A DNA stretch of 64,000 nt from Acidobacteriota bacterium (GTDB lineage Bacteria > Acidobacteriota > Terriglobia > Bryobacterales > Bryobacteraceae): the NCBI GenBank assembly GCA_016185425.1, contig JACPNQ010000031.1, positions 174,128-238,127 of the forward strand, in the 5' to 3' direction. The position numbers were made by a program, and so were the translations under genes. The notes beneath the pieces are model-generated. The model made no database searches. It worked only from the letters and a program-made list of their open reading frames with translations, and was not told the DNA's origin. Positions 42,582-50,902 of the stretch are shown in pieces; within the stretch, counting starts at the first letter, position 1, and every line of letters starts with the position of its first letter.

Positions 42582-43969
42582 GACGCAGAACGACTCGCCG
42601 GGAAATGCTGTGGGAAGTGGGGGGCGGACTCGCCGGAGTCGCGCTCGCGCAACTGGAGGCGCAAGCCGCGCCGCGCAAGCCTGGGCCGCACTTTGCGCCG
42701 AAGGCGAAGAACGTCATCCTCATCTTTTTGCCCGGCGGCATTAGCCACATCGACACCTTCGACTACAAGCCGGAGCTCGTCAAGAACCACGGCAAGCAGA
42801 CGAAGGGCGAAAACACCATCACGCCGTTCTTCGGCAAGCCCGGCGCGGTCATGAAGTCGCCGTGGGAGTTTAAGCAGTACGGCCAATCGGGTAAGTGGGT
42901 TTCCGATCTGTTGCCGCATCTGGCGCAGCGCGCCGATGACATGACTTTCTTCCACTCGATGGTCTCGCGCAGCAACGCGCATGGCCCGGCGATCTTTCAG
43001 ATGTCCACCGGCTTCATCTTTCAAGGTTTCCCGTCGGTCGGCTCCTGGGTGAGTTATGGCCTCGGCAGCGAGAATCAGAATCTGCCGTCGTTTGTCGTGC
43101 TGCCCGATCCGCGCGGCCTGCCTCCCTGCGGTGTCGCCAATTGGGGCAACGGATTTCTCCCGGCTCAACACCAGGGCGTGATGTTCGGTGACCAGAAGAA
43201 CCCAATCGCCGATCTCCGCGCGCCCGTCGCGGCCAACGTCCAGGCCGCATCGTACGATCTGCTCTCGCAGCTCAATGAGGAGCACCTCGGTGCGCACGCA
43301 GGCGATGACGCGCTCGCCGGCCGCATTCGCGCGTATGAAATGGCCGCGCGCATGCAAGTCAGTGCGCCCGAAGTAACCGATATCTCCGGTGAGAATGAAG
43401 CCACCAGGGAGCTCTACGGACTCAACGACCCCACAACGCGCGCTTATGGATACAACTGCCTGCTCGCGCGCAGACTCGTCGAGCGTGGCGTCCGCTGCGT
43501 ACAACTCTTCAACGGCGGCCACTTCGGCGCTCCGCGCATCAATTGGGACGGCCATGAAGATCTGCGCGCCAATCACTCTCGCTGTGCCGCGGTGATGGAT
43601 AAGCCGACGGCGGCTCTGCTCAAGGACTTGAAGCAGCGTGGCATGTTGAACGATACCGTCGTCGTATGGACCACCGAGTTCGGCCGTTTGCCGATCAGCG
43701 AGGGCATCGGCGAAGGCGGGCGCGATCATAATCCCGAAGGCTTCACTGCTTTCATGGCCGGCGCCGGCTTAAAACCGGGTTATTCTTACGGACGTACCGA
43801 CGAGCTCGGCTACAAGGCCGCTGAGAATCCAGTGACGCTCTACGATTTTCACGCCACCCTTCTGCATCTGCTCGGGCTCGACCATACAAGTCTCACCTGG
43901 TATCACAACGGCCTGCAGCGGCGGCTTACGGACGTGCACGGCCACGTCATCAAAGACGTGCTGGCGTAG
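42578..43969 (+). CDS. Tat-exported DUF1501 protein (cytochrome module 2)
   Basis: 463 residues from ATG 42578. Twin-arginine start (MRRRTTRREMLWEVGGGLAG), then the DUF1501 pattern: VILIFLPGGISHIDTFDYKP, FHSMVSRSNAHGPAIFQMST, YGYNCLLARRLVERGVRCVQ, INWDGHEDLRANH, VVWTTEFGRLPISEGIGEGG and RDHNPEGFTAFMAGAGLKPG. It is a paralogue of the 8768-10054 protein with the same motif order but diverged throughout. The family resembles phosphatase/sulfatase superfamily enzymes. It is coupled to the cytochrome-like gene by a 4-base overlap. Confidence 0.94.
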   Translation: MRRRTTRREMLWEVGGGLAGVALAQLEAQAAPRKPGPHFAPKAKNVILIFLPGGISHIDTFDYKPELVKNHGKQTKGENTITPFFGKPGAVMKSPWEFKQYGQSGKWVSDLLPHLAQRADDMTFFHSMVSRSNAHGPAIFQMSTGFIFQGFPSVGSWVSYGLGSENQNLPSFVVLPDPRGLPPCGVANWGNGFLPAQHQGVMFGDQKNPIADLRAPVAANVQAASYDLLSQLNEEHLGAHAGDDALAGRIRAYEMAARMQVSAPEVTDISGENEATRELYGLNDPTTRAYGYNCLLARRLVERGVRCVQLFNGGHFGAPRINWDGHEDLRANHSRCAAVMDKPTAALLKDLKQRGMLNDTVVVWTTEFGRLPISEGIGEGGRDHNPEGFTAFMAGAGLKPGYSYGRTDELGYKAAENPVTLYDFHATLLHLLGLDHTSLTWYHNGLQRRLTDVHGHVIKDVLA

Positions 43970-43976
43970 TGCGGCG

Positions 43977-44507
43977 ATGCTCGTGCTGCGCGTGGCCCGT
44001 CTCACCACGACGTGGACTAAAACCGGGCATCGCGACCCGCGGCGCCGGGAACCAATCTTCCAGCCGGGCGACAAGGTAATAGCGCAACCATCCACGCAAG
44101 CCCGCGCGGATTTGCTGCTCATCGAAGAAACTCCCGCGGCGCAGCCCGTGCTGCACGAGCTCCAATTCCACCCGCCCGGCATCGAACGCCGCTGGGCTAT
44201 CTTCGGGCTGCAGCTAACCGGCGATGATTCGATTGAACTCTGGCTCCGCACTGCGCGCGATTTCTTCTACGGCGTACCGCGACGTGCCGAATACCGTCTG
44301 GCCATCCTGCGTCCCGGCGAAGTCACTCGCGTGCTGCATAACGCCAAGAACGACTTCTCCGCGGCAAGCGGCCGGGAACGTACCTACCGCTGGAACGACT
44401 TCGTATTCGAACACCTTGGCCGCGCGGACGATCTCGAATCAAGCGAACACCGCCTCGTCCCGATCGGGAACGCCAGGCTCATCGATCTAAGGGCAAACCT
44501 GCTCTGA
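43977..44507 (+). CDS. Conserved-looking protein of unknown function
   Basis: 176 residues, no signal peptide or membrane helix. It starts 7 bases after the DUF1501 gene (MLVLRVARLTTTWTKTGHRD) and is basic at the N-terminus, with a mixed alpha/beta centre: RADLLLIEETPAAQPVLHEL, WAIFGLQLTGDDSIELWLRT, FFYGVPRRAEYRLAILRPGE and YRWNDFVFEHL. I recognise no family. Even codon use and position on the same strand behind the module suggest a real gene cotranscribed with it. The stop is 3 bases from that of the convergent PrmA gene. Confidence 0.6.
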   Translation: MLVLRVARLTTTWTKTGHRDPRRREPIFQPGDKVIAQPSTQARADLLLIEETPAAQPVLHELQFHPPGIERRWAIFGLQLTGDDSIELWLRTARDFFYGVPRRAEYRLAILRPGEVTRVLHNAKNDFSAASGRERTYRWNDFVFEHLGRADDLESSEHRLVPIGNARLIDLRANLL

Positions 44508-44510
44508 GCC

Positions 44511-45287
44511 CTAACAAACAATCCGCAGCCAGATATCCTCTTCGTGCACTTCCCGCGGCGGCAGCCCATTTGCCGTCAGCGCCTTCACCACTCGCTCCCC
44601 ATGCCGCGGTGGCACGCCGCTAACAATCACTCGTCCTCCCGCACGCAGCACGCGCCGCATCTCCGCCGCATGATTCGCAATTGTCTCCGCGTTCAAATTC
44701 GCCAGCAGCAGATCTACGGACTCATCCCGCACCGAACGAATCGAACCCACAAATAATCCAATCGAAACCGGCAGGTCCTCCCGCGCCCCCCTCACCGCAT
44801 CCACGTCGATATCCGCCGCCGACACCGCCCGCGCGCCCAACGCGTGAGCTGCCAACGCCAATATCCCCGACCCGGTTCCAAAATCGAAAACCACATCCTC
44901 CGTCCGCAACTCCCGCTCCAACCCCTCCAAACACAGCCGTGTCGTTAAATCGGCCCCGGTTCCAAATCCCATCCCCGGATTGATTACCAATCGCACGCGT
45001 CCCTCGGGTGTCGGTTGGTCATTCCATGGCGGCACAATCCACCACCGTTCCCCAACAGTAAAACCAGGCCACGCCGCCCGCGTCTCGGCGGCCCAGTCGA
45101 CCTCCGGTTCCTCCTCCCACCGTCCCCCAATAGCCACCGCATCGAACGGCTCCGCAAAAAACGCCCGCAGCTCGGTGCGGTTGCCCGGCAAATCCAGTTC
45201 GGTCACCCCCAAAGTGCCTTCTTCCCACAGCGCCGCGATCAGCTCATCCTTCTGCTCCGGGCCGCACTCCAACCGTAAGGAAACCAT
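44511..45287 (-). CDS. prmA: Ribosomal protein L11 methyltransferase-like
   Basis: 258 residues. An N-terminal region (WEEGTLGVTELDLPGNRTEL) resembles the PrmA substrate-recognition domain, followed by LVINPGMGFGTGADLTTRLC, the PrmA motif with the usual histidine changed to aspartate, then SAM motif I DFGTGSGILALAAHALGARA, AADIDVDAV and motif IV LLLANLNAETIANHAAEM. PrmA trimethylates L11 lysines in the cytoplasm. At 258 residues it is shorter than E. coli PrmA (about 290). A related generic methyltransferase cannot be ruled out. It diverges from the DinB gene by 22 bases. Confidence 0.85.
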   Translation of the reverse strand: MVSLRLECGPEQKDELIAALWEEGTLGVTELDLPGNRTELRAFFAEPFDAVAIGGRWEEEPEVDWAAETRAAWPGFTVGERWWIVPPWNDQPTPEGRVRLVINPGMGFGTGADLTTRLCLEGLERELRTEDVVFDFGTGSGILALAAHALGARAVSAADIDVDAVRGAREDLPVSIGLFVGSIRSVRDESVDLLLANLNAETIANHAAEMRRVLRAGGRVIVSGVPPRHGERVVKALTANGLPPREVHEEDIWLRIVC

Positions 45288-45292
45288 TCCTA

Positions 45293-45303
45293 ACTATGAT
45301 AGT
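45293..45303. promoter_or_regulatory. Short palindrome between divergent prmA and DinB starts
   Basis: ACTATGATAGT, a perfect 11-base palindrome with one central base, lying in the 22-base gap between the two divergent start codons. It could be chance at this length; noted because other palindromes lie in similar positions. Confidence 0.2.
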
Positions 45304-45309
45304 GTTCAC

Positions 45310-45777
45310 ATGTCGATCACCACGGAATTAGCGCAACTCTTCGCCCGCGATCTTACGCGTGTCGCCCAGCAAATCGAAGCCTTCCCGAACGACGAAGCCC
45401 TGTGGCGGACGGCGCCTGGTGTCACGAATTCCGCCGGCAATCTTGCCCTCCACCTCGAAGGCAACCTGCTCGAATTCATCGGCCGGCAGCTCGGCGCCGT
45501 CGCCTATTCCCGCAACCGGCCTCTCGAATTCTCCGCGGCAAACTTATCCCGCGCCGAAGTCGCTCAACGCATCAACAAGGTCCTTGCAACGATCGCGCCA
45601 GTTTTCGCCACCGTCGATCTCGAAACGAAATTCCCGGAAAATGTTTTGGGCCCCGATCTCTCCACACGCCAGTTCCTCATGCATCTGCTCGGCCATCTCA
45701 ACTACCACCTCGGCCAGATCGACTATCTGCGCCGCATCACCACCGGCGACGGTGCCATTAAGCTCGCCGGCCTCTAG
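45310..45777 (+). CDS. DinB family protein
   Basis: 155 residues from ATG 45310. A four-helix bundle with FARDLTRVAQQIEAFPND, NLALHLEGNLLEFIGRQLG (a metal-type histidine in H-L-E-G-N) and LMHLLGHLNYHLGQIDYLRR (two further histidines), the triad expected of DinB/YfiT-like metal-dependent proteins. Members include thiol transferases and uncharacterised stress proteins; the substrate is unknown. The frame is open upstream to 44980, but that portion overlaps PrmA and is not used. Its TAG stop shares CTAG with the convergent acyl-CoA synthetase gene. Confidence 0.85.
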   Translation: MSITTELAQLFARDLTRVAQQIEAFPNDEALWRTAPGVTNSAGNLALHLEGNLLEFIGRQLGAVAYSRNRPLEFSAANLSRAEVAQRINKVLATIAPVFATVDLETKFPENVLGPDLSTRQFLMHLLGHLNYHLGQIDYLRRITTGDGAIKLAGL

Positions 45778-47360
45778 CCCTGAATCCGCGCGTCCTTGCC
45801 TTGCCAGAACCTCTCGCGCAGCACGTTCTTGCGGATCTTTCCCGTCCCCGTCTTCGGCAACGGCTCAGTCTCGAACTGCACAATCCGCGGCAGCTTGAAT
45901 CGTCCCAGCCGCTCCTGCAAAAACGCCAGCAGTTCCTCGCAGCTTACTGTCGCGCCGTCTTTGCAGACGATCAGGGCCGCCGGTACCTCGCCCCATTTCT
46001 CATCCGGCGCCGCCACCACCGCGCACTCCAGCACCGCCGCGTGGGCGTAGATTGCCTTCTCCACTTCGATGGACGAAATGTTCTCTCCGCCGCTGACGAT
46101 GATCTCCTTCTTCCGGTCGACGATCTTCAGGTACCCTTCCTCATCCCACACCGCCATGTCACCGGTGTGGAACCACCCGTCGTGAATCACCGCCGCCGTC
46201 GCCTCCGGCTCCCGGTAGTAGCCGTCCATCACGTTGTCGCACCGCGTGACAATCTCCCCAATCGACTTCCCATCGCGCGGCACAACGTTGCCATCCGCGC
46301 CCACCACGCGTATCTCTATCCCCGCCGCCGCCCAGCCGGTCATGGATTGCCGCTGCCACCGATCCTCGTCGTCCTTGTAGGTCAAGCCCGATCGCGGTAA
46401 CGCCGTCGTCAATATCGGCGATGTCTCCGACAATCCATACCCGCTCGCGGCCGTGCAGTGAAACGCCTTCTCCAGCCGCTCAATCAGCGTCGGCGAGGAC
46501 GCCGCTCCGCCGATCATGATCGTCCGCAAACTCGACGTATCGTGCTGCCCGAGCTCCGGACAGGCCAGCAGCGCGTTTGCCATCGTCGGCACCAGGCTCA
46601 TGTCCGTCGTGCGATGCTTCGCAATGAGCTTCAACACGGACACCGGCTCAAACCGCCGCACCATCACCTGCTTCGATCCGAGAAACGTCGAGAACTGCGG
46701 CCGCCCCCAGCCATTCGCATGGAACAGTGGAATCGTGTGCAGGTCCACCATGTTTTCGCCGATCGCGCACGTGCACGCCGCATAGAGCCCATGCAGATAA
46801 AGCGCCCGGTGCGACAGGGCCACACCCTTCGGTGTGCCCGTGCTCCCGCTCGTATAAAACAGCTCGGCGATGCTGTTTTCATCGGTCTTGGTCCAGTCCA
46901 CCGCCGCGCCCTCAACCGCCAGCAACTCTTCCGAAGTCAAATCCGCGGCCACATGAGGTCCGTCCAGCGATACATACTTTTCGATCCCCGGGCACTGCGT
47001 CTTCAACGCCTCTACCGTTGTCCCGAAATCGTTTTCAAACAACAACACCCGCGCGCCCGAATGGTTCAACACCGTCACCAGCTCCGCCTGCGACAGACGC
47101 ACGTTAATCGGCATCACCACAGCGCCCGCCATCACGACGCCGTAGTAGCCCTCCAGCAACTGGTGGGTGTTGAAACTCAAGTAAGCGGCGCGGTCCCCCG
47201 CCGTCACGCCAAGCCGTCGCAAGCCGGCCGCCAGCCGCTCACATCGCGCGCCGAACTCGGCGTAGGTAAACTCGCGATCGCCGCAAACAATGCCAACTTT
47301 GCGGCCAAAAACATCCATCGCACGATACAGAAATCGAATGGGCGTCAGGGGCAGGTACAT
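45774..47360 (-). CDS. Long-chain acyl-CoA synthetase-like AMP-binding enzyme
   Basis: 528 residues from ATG 47360. All ANL-superfamily motifs are present: FYTSGSTGTPKGVALSH (phosphate loop), GYGLSETSPI, WFHTGDMAVWDEEGYLKIVD, RKKEIIVSGGENISSIEVEK and the catalytic lysine region PLPKTGTGKIRKNVL. Length and the Y-R-A-M-D-V-F-type start match medium/long-chain acyl-CoA synthetases, which activate fatty or aromatic acids through an acyl-adenylate. Substrate is not set by sequence. It follows the M28 peptidase gene by 28 bases on the same strand. Confidence 0.93.
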   Translation of the reverse strand: MYLPLTPIRFLYRAMDVFGRKVGIVCGDREFTYAEFGARCERLAAGLRRLGVTAGDRAAYLSFNTHQLLEGYYGVVMAGAVVMPINVRLSQAELVTVLNHSGARVLLFENDFGTTVEALKTQCPGIEKYVSLDGPHVAADLTSEELLAVEGAAVDWTKTDENSIAELFYTSGSTGTPKGVALSHRALYLHGLYAACTCAIGENMVDLHTIPLFHANGWGRPQFSTFLGSKQVMVRRFEPVSVLKLIAKHRTTDMSLVPTMANALLACPELGQHDTSSLRTIMIGGAASSPTLIERLEKAFHCTAASGYGLSETSPILTTALPRSGLTYKDDEDRWQRQSMTGWAAAGIEIRVVGADGNVVPRDGKSIGEIVTRCDNVMDGYYREPEATAAVIHDGWFHTGDMAVWDEEGYLKIVDRKKEIIVSGGENISSIEVEKAIYAHAAVLECAVVAAPDEKWGEVPAALIVCKDGATVSCEELLAFLQERLGRFKLPRIVQFETEPLPKTGTGKIRKNVLRERFWQGKDARIQG

Positions 47361-47388
47361 GGAGGACCGACCGTTGATTATATGCCGT

Positions 47389-48939
47389 TTACCGCGCAAA
47401 CCGCCGGAAAAAGCTCTCCCTCTTCCACTCCGGCCGCTTCTTCTCGTTCGCCACTCTCTTCACTAGCGCCGCCAAATACTCCGTAAACTTCGCCGCCGCC
47501 TCCTTATTGACGGGCTGCGACAGATCGTCCGATACCGCGTGATACCGTGTCTTCAACCATTCGTTCTGAATCTGTTCTTCCTCGCTGCCCTTCGCATAGC
47601 CGAACTTGAACGCCAGCGCCGGAATGCCTTCGCGAATGAAACTGTACTGATCGCTCCGCGTGAACCGGTTCTGCTCTGGAATCGGATCCGGAAGCACCGG
47701 CAGTTGAAACGAACTCGCCACTTCCCGAGCCATGTCCCCCAGTGTCGATTCGTCCACGCCTAATAGCGTCAACGCCTTCAGCTCATGCAGCGGCATGAAC
47801 ATGTCCATGTTGCAGTCGGCGATGATCTTCTTCCGCGGTACGGTCGGCTGCTTGGCAAAGTATCGCGACCCTTGCAGTCCTTTCTCCTCGCCCGTCACCA
47901 GCACAAACAGCACGCTTCGCTCCAGCGGCGCTGCCGCCTTCAACTGCCGGGCCACTTCAATCGCCGCCGCTACGCCTGACGCATTGTCCATCGCGCCGTT
48001 AAATATCCCGTCTCCTGCGAACGACGCCATCTTTCCCGTGTGGTCGATATGCGCGCTCACCACGACATATTCCTTTTTCTTACCCGGCAGCAGCCCGATA
48101 ATGTTCTGCGACTCCACCGTCCCCTTCTTCACCTTCGTCACAGCCGCCAGTTCTTTGTTCAGCGTGAAGTGCGGCAGCGGCGCCTGCCCGTCGCTCAGCT
48201 TGATCAACTCAGCCAGCGTATGCCCCGTTCCCGCAAAGAACATGTCCGCGTACTCCGGATTAATCGTCACCTGAATCTGCTGCCCCTCTTCTTCGCCGAG
48301 TCCCGGCATCCGGGCCGTCATCTGCGTCTGCAGCCGCGCCGCCGACGAACGAACCCACGGCGTGATCTGCACCTTCGGTATCGCCGCCACCCCAATCGCG
48401 CCCGCGCGCCGCAACGCGTCCCAGCGCACATCCGCCGCCTGCACATGCGCGCTCAAAGACCCCGGCCACCCCTTCGGCACACCAGTCAGCAGTACCGCGA
48501 TCTTCCCTTTCAAATCGACGCCGCGCAGATCGTCGTAGTTCAGCTCCGGCACATGCAGCCCATGTCCCACGAACACCATCGGAGCCCGTACCGCCGGCTT
48601 CGGCTCGGAGCGCATGCTGATGAACGCTTCCTTCCCCAGCGTGATCTTCGTCTCCTTCCCATCGCCCGTGATGGTCAGTGAGGAGCCCGATTCATCGATC
48701 TGCCGTGTATCGAACGGCACCGGCTGAAACCACCCGTTCACACCTCCCGGCGTCAGCCCTGCCTTCCCAAACTCACCGGCCGCATACTCCGCCGCGATAC
48801 GATGACCCTCCGAACCCGTATTCCTTCCTTCCAATCGATCGTCGGCCAGGAACATTACATGCCCCCACCAGCGTTCGGCAATAGTTTCGGCGCGTGCTGC
48901 CAGAGCCACGCAGACCAGGTAAACGGTAACTCTGAGCAT
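47389..48939 (-). CDS. Secreted M28-family zinc aminopeptidase with PA domain
   Basis: 516 residues from ATG 48939 with a signal peptide (MLRVTVYLVCVALAARAE). A PA-type insert (about 100-220, PMVFVGHGLHVPELNYDDLR, GKIAVLLTGVP) precedes the peptidase core. The five zinc ligands of M28 are visible: VVVSAHIDHTG, NGAMDNASGVAAAIEVARQL, VTGEEKGLQGS, DCNMDMFMPL and TRYHAVSDDLSQP. It should release N-terminal amino acids outside the cytoplasm. It diverges from the gamma-glutamyltransferase gene with a 36-base gap; together they suggest peptide scavenging. Confidence 0.95.
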   Translation of the reverse strand: MLRVTVYLVCVALAARAETIAERWWGHVMFLADDRLEGRNTGSEGHRIAAEYAAGEFGKAGLTPGGVNGWFQPVPFDTRQIDESGSSLTITGDGKETKITLGKEAFISMRSEPKPAVRAPMVFVGHGLHVPELNYDDLRGVDLKGKIAVLLTGVPKGWPGSLSAHVQAADVRWDALRRAGAIGVAAIPKVQITPWVRSSAARLQTQMTARMPGLGEEEGQQIQVTINPEYADMFFAGTGHTLAELIKLSDGQAPLPHFTLNKELAAVTKVKKGTVESQNIIGLLPGKKKEYVVVSAHIDHTGKMASFAGDGIFNGAMDNASGVAAAIEVARQLKAAAPLERSVLFVLVTGEEKGLQGSRYFAKQPTVPRKKIIADCNMDMFMPLHELKALTLLGVDESTLGDMAREVASSFQLPVLPDPIPEQNRFTRSDQYSFIREGIPALAFKFGYAKGSEEEQIQNEWLKTRYHAVSDDLSQPVNKEAAAKFTEYLAALVKRVANEKKRPEWKRESFFRRFAR

Positions 48940-48975
48940 AGCGGTTAGTTCACTAATTATAATGAGGCGAGCCAT

Positions 48976-50823
48976 ATGAAACGATACCTCGTGCTGGTGG
49001 TGGCCGCGCTGTTTTTTGCGGCGGGCGGATGGTGGGCGGTCGAGGGGCAACGGCGCTCCTTCGAGCGTCCCATGCGCTTTCCCGCGCGAGGCGTCAAAGG
49101 CGCGGTGACCGCCGGTACCGATGCCTCCGCCGATGCCGGCATGAGGCTTTATCATCAAGGCGGCAACGCCGTTGACGCCGGCGTCGCCGCCATGTTCGCC
49201 GCCAGCATCGTCGAGTACTCGCACTTCGGCTTCGGCGGCGAAGCGCCCATTCTTATTCGCACCAGGCAGGGCCGAGTCGTCTCGCTCGCCGGCGTCGGCA
49301 CCATGCCCAAATCCGCCACCGCGGAGTTCTTCCGCAATCGCAAAATGCAGCCCGGTGAGGTCCAAAGCCTGGAGCCCAACGGCCTCAAAGGCATGGTGCC
49401 GGTCGCGGGCCTGATGCCCGCTCTCGTGCCCGGAATGGTCGAAGCAGGCCTCGTCGCCCTCCGCGAATATGGCAACAAGTCTTTCCAGGAAGTCATTCTC
49501 CCCTCCATCGAGCTCGCCGACGGTACACCGCTCGACGAGCAGCGCGCCGGCTCCATCATGCGCTCGCGGCGCTTCTTCGAACTCTGGCCCAGCTCGCAAA
49601 AGGCCTTCCTGCCCAACGGCACTCCCGTCGCTCCCGGTATGGTCTTCTCTCAGCCCGATCTCGCCCGCACGCTACGCGCCATGGCCGCCGAAGAAGCGCG
49701 CGCGTTAAAGGGCGGAGCCAGCCGTCAGGCCGCAATTGACGCCGTCCGCGATTACTTCTATCGCGGCGCCATTGCCCGCAAAATCGACGAGTTCTCCAAG
49801 GCCAACGGCGGCCTTCTTCGCTACGAAGACATGGCCGCCTTCCGCCTGGCTCCGGAAGAGCCCGCCTCCACTACCTACCGAGGCTATACCGTCTACAAAC
49901 CGGGATTCTGGAGTCAGGGCCCCACATTTGTCGAAACGCTCAACACGCTGGAAGGCTACGACCTCGCCGGCATGCAGTACAACTCCACGAAGTACATTCA
50001 CACCGTCGTCGAAGCCATGAAACTTGGCTATGCCGACCGCGACACCTACTACGGCGACCCCAAATTCGTCTCTATCCCCGCCGAGCGCCTGCTCTCCAAG
50101 GAGTATGGTGAAGAGCGCCGCCGTGCCATCAAGGACTACGCTTCCATGGAGTTCCTTCCCGGCGAAATCGGCGGCAAACGCGGCAAGCACCCGGCGGAGA
50201 GCGACATCGTCCGCGTCAAAATCGATGATGCGCTTATGGCCCGCGACACCACCTGCGTCAACGCCGCCGATGCTGACGGAATGATTTTCAGCTCCACACC
50301 CTCCGGTGCGTGGCTGCCCTCCGTCGTCGCCGGCGACACCGGTATCCCGCTCACGCAGCGCGCGCAAAGCTTCCTCCTGGTCGAAGGCCACCCCAACGAG
50401 CTCGCCGGCGGCAAACGCCCTCGCATCACGCTCAGCCCCGCCATCGTTACCGGCCGCGGCGGTGCGCCGTTTCTCGCTCTCTCTACACCGGGCGGCGACA
50501 ACCAGGACCAGGCGCTTCTCCAACTTCTTCTCAATGTCGTCGAATTCGGTATGAACGCACAGATGGCCGTCGAAGCGCCTCGGTTCCAGACGCGCCACCT
50601 CGTCTCCAGTTTCGACAACCACGCGATGAGTCCCGGCGATCTGCTCCTCGATGACCGCATCGGCGCCGACATCGCTGGCGCCCTCGTCAACAAGGGCCAC
50701 AAAACCGAAACCCGCTCCCGCTGGTCCAGCGGGTCGGCGCCCACGATGATCCGGTATGTTTCCGGTGGCTCTCTCGAAGCCGGCGCCGATCCTTACGGCT
50801 ACAGGGTTTCCAGAGCTTGGTGA
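48976..50823 (+). CDS. ggt: Gamma-glutamyltransferase
   Basis: 615 residues. A signal or anchor segment (MKRYLVLVVAALFFAAGGWW) is followed by GVKGAVTAGTDASADAGMRL, YHQGGNAVDAGVAAMFAASI and GFGGEAPILIRTRQGR. The self-cleavage point is before T425 in ARDTTCVNAADADGM; canonical enzymes have T-T-H, here T-T-C (C427 replaces histidine). The small subunit has GKRPRITLSPAIV, close to the usual GKRPLSSMSP, and TPGGDNQDQALLQLLLNVVE. It should transfer or hydrolyse gamma-glutamyl groups, for instance from glutathione, in the periplasm. GAGG about 8 bases before the ATG supports the start. Confidence 0.92.
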   Translation: MKRYLVLVVAALFFAAGGWWAVEGQRRSFERPMRFPARGVKGAVTAGTDASADAGMRLYHQGGNAVDAGVAAMFAASIVEYSHFGFGGEAPILIRTRQGRVVSLAGVGTMPKSATAEFFRNRKMQPGEVQSLEPNGLKGMVPVAGLMPALVPGMVEAGLVALREYGNKSFQEVILPSIELADGTPLDEQRAGSIMRSRRFFELWPSSQKAFLPNGTPVAPGMVFSQPDLARTLRAMAAEEARALKGGASRQAAIDAVRDYFYRGAIARKIDEFSKANGGLLRYEDMAAFRLAPEEPASTTYRGYTVYKPGFWSQGPTFVETLNTLEGYDLAGMQYNSTKYIHTVVEAMKLGYADRDTYYGDPKFVSIPAERLLSKEYGEERRRAIKDYASMEFLPGEIGGKRGKHPAESDIVRVKIDDALMARDTTCVNAADADGMIFSSTPSGAWLPSVVAGDTGIPLTQRAQSFLLVEGHPNELAGGKRPRITLSPAIVTGRGGAPFLALSTPGGDNQDQALLQLLLNVVEFGMNAQMAVEAPRFQTRHLVSSFDNHAMSPGDLLLDDRIGADIAGALVNKGHKTETRSRWSSGSAPTMIRYVSGGSLEAGADPYGYRVSRAW

Positions 50824-50902
50824 ACGGCTCCGCGCCAGCCACTTGTTAATTCACCGCGGCCAGCGTGCTCCATTCTACGCGCATATAGTTGGAGTAAGTT
50901 CT

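Noticed and set aside
42449..43729. 426-codon minus-strand frame opposite the DUF1501 gene of module 2
   Set aside because: No motif, and it is fully antisense to a gene with a complete domain pattern.
48958..48963. Perfect TATAAT as a -10 box for gamma-glutamyltransferase
   Set aside because: It lies 12 bases before the ATG, so transcription would begin after the GAGG ribosome site, and no matching -35 is present.
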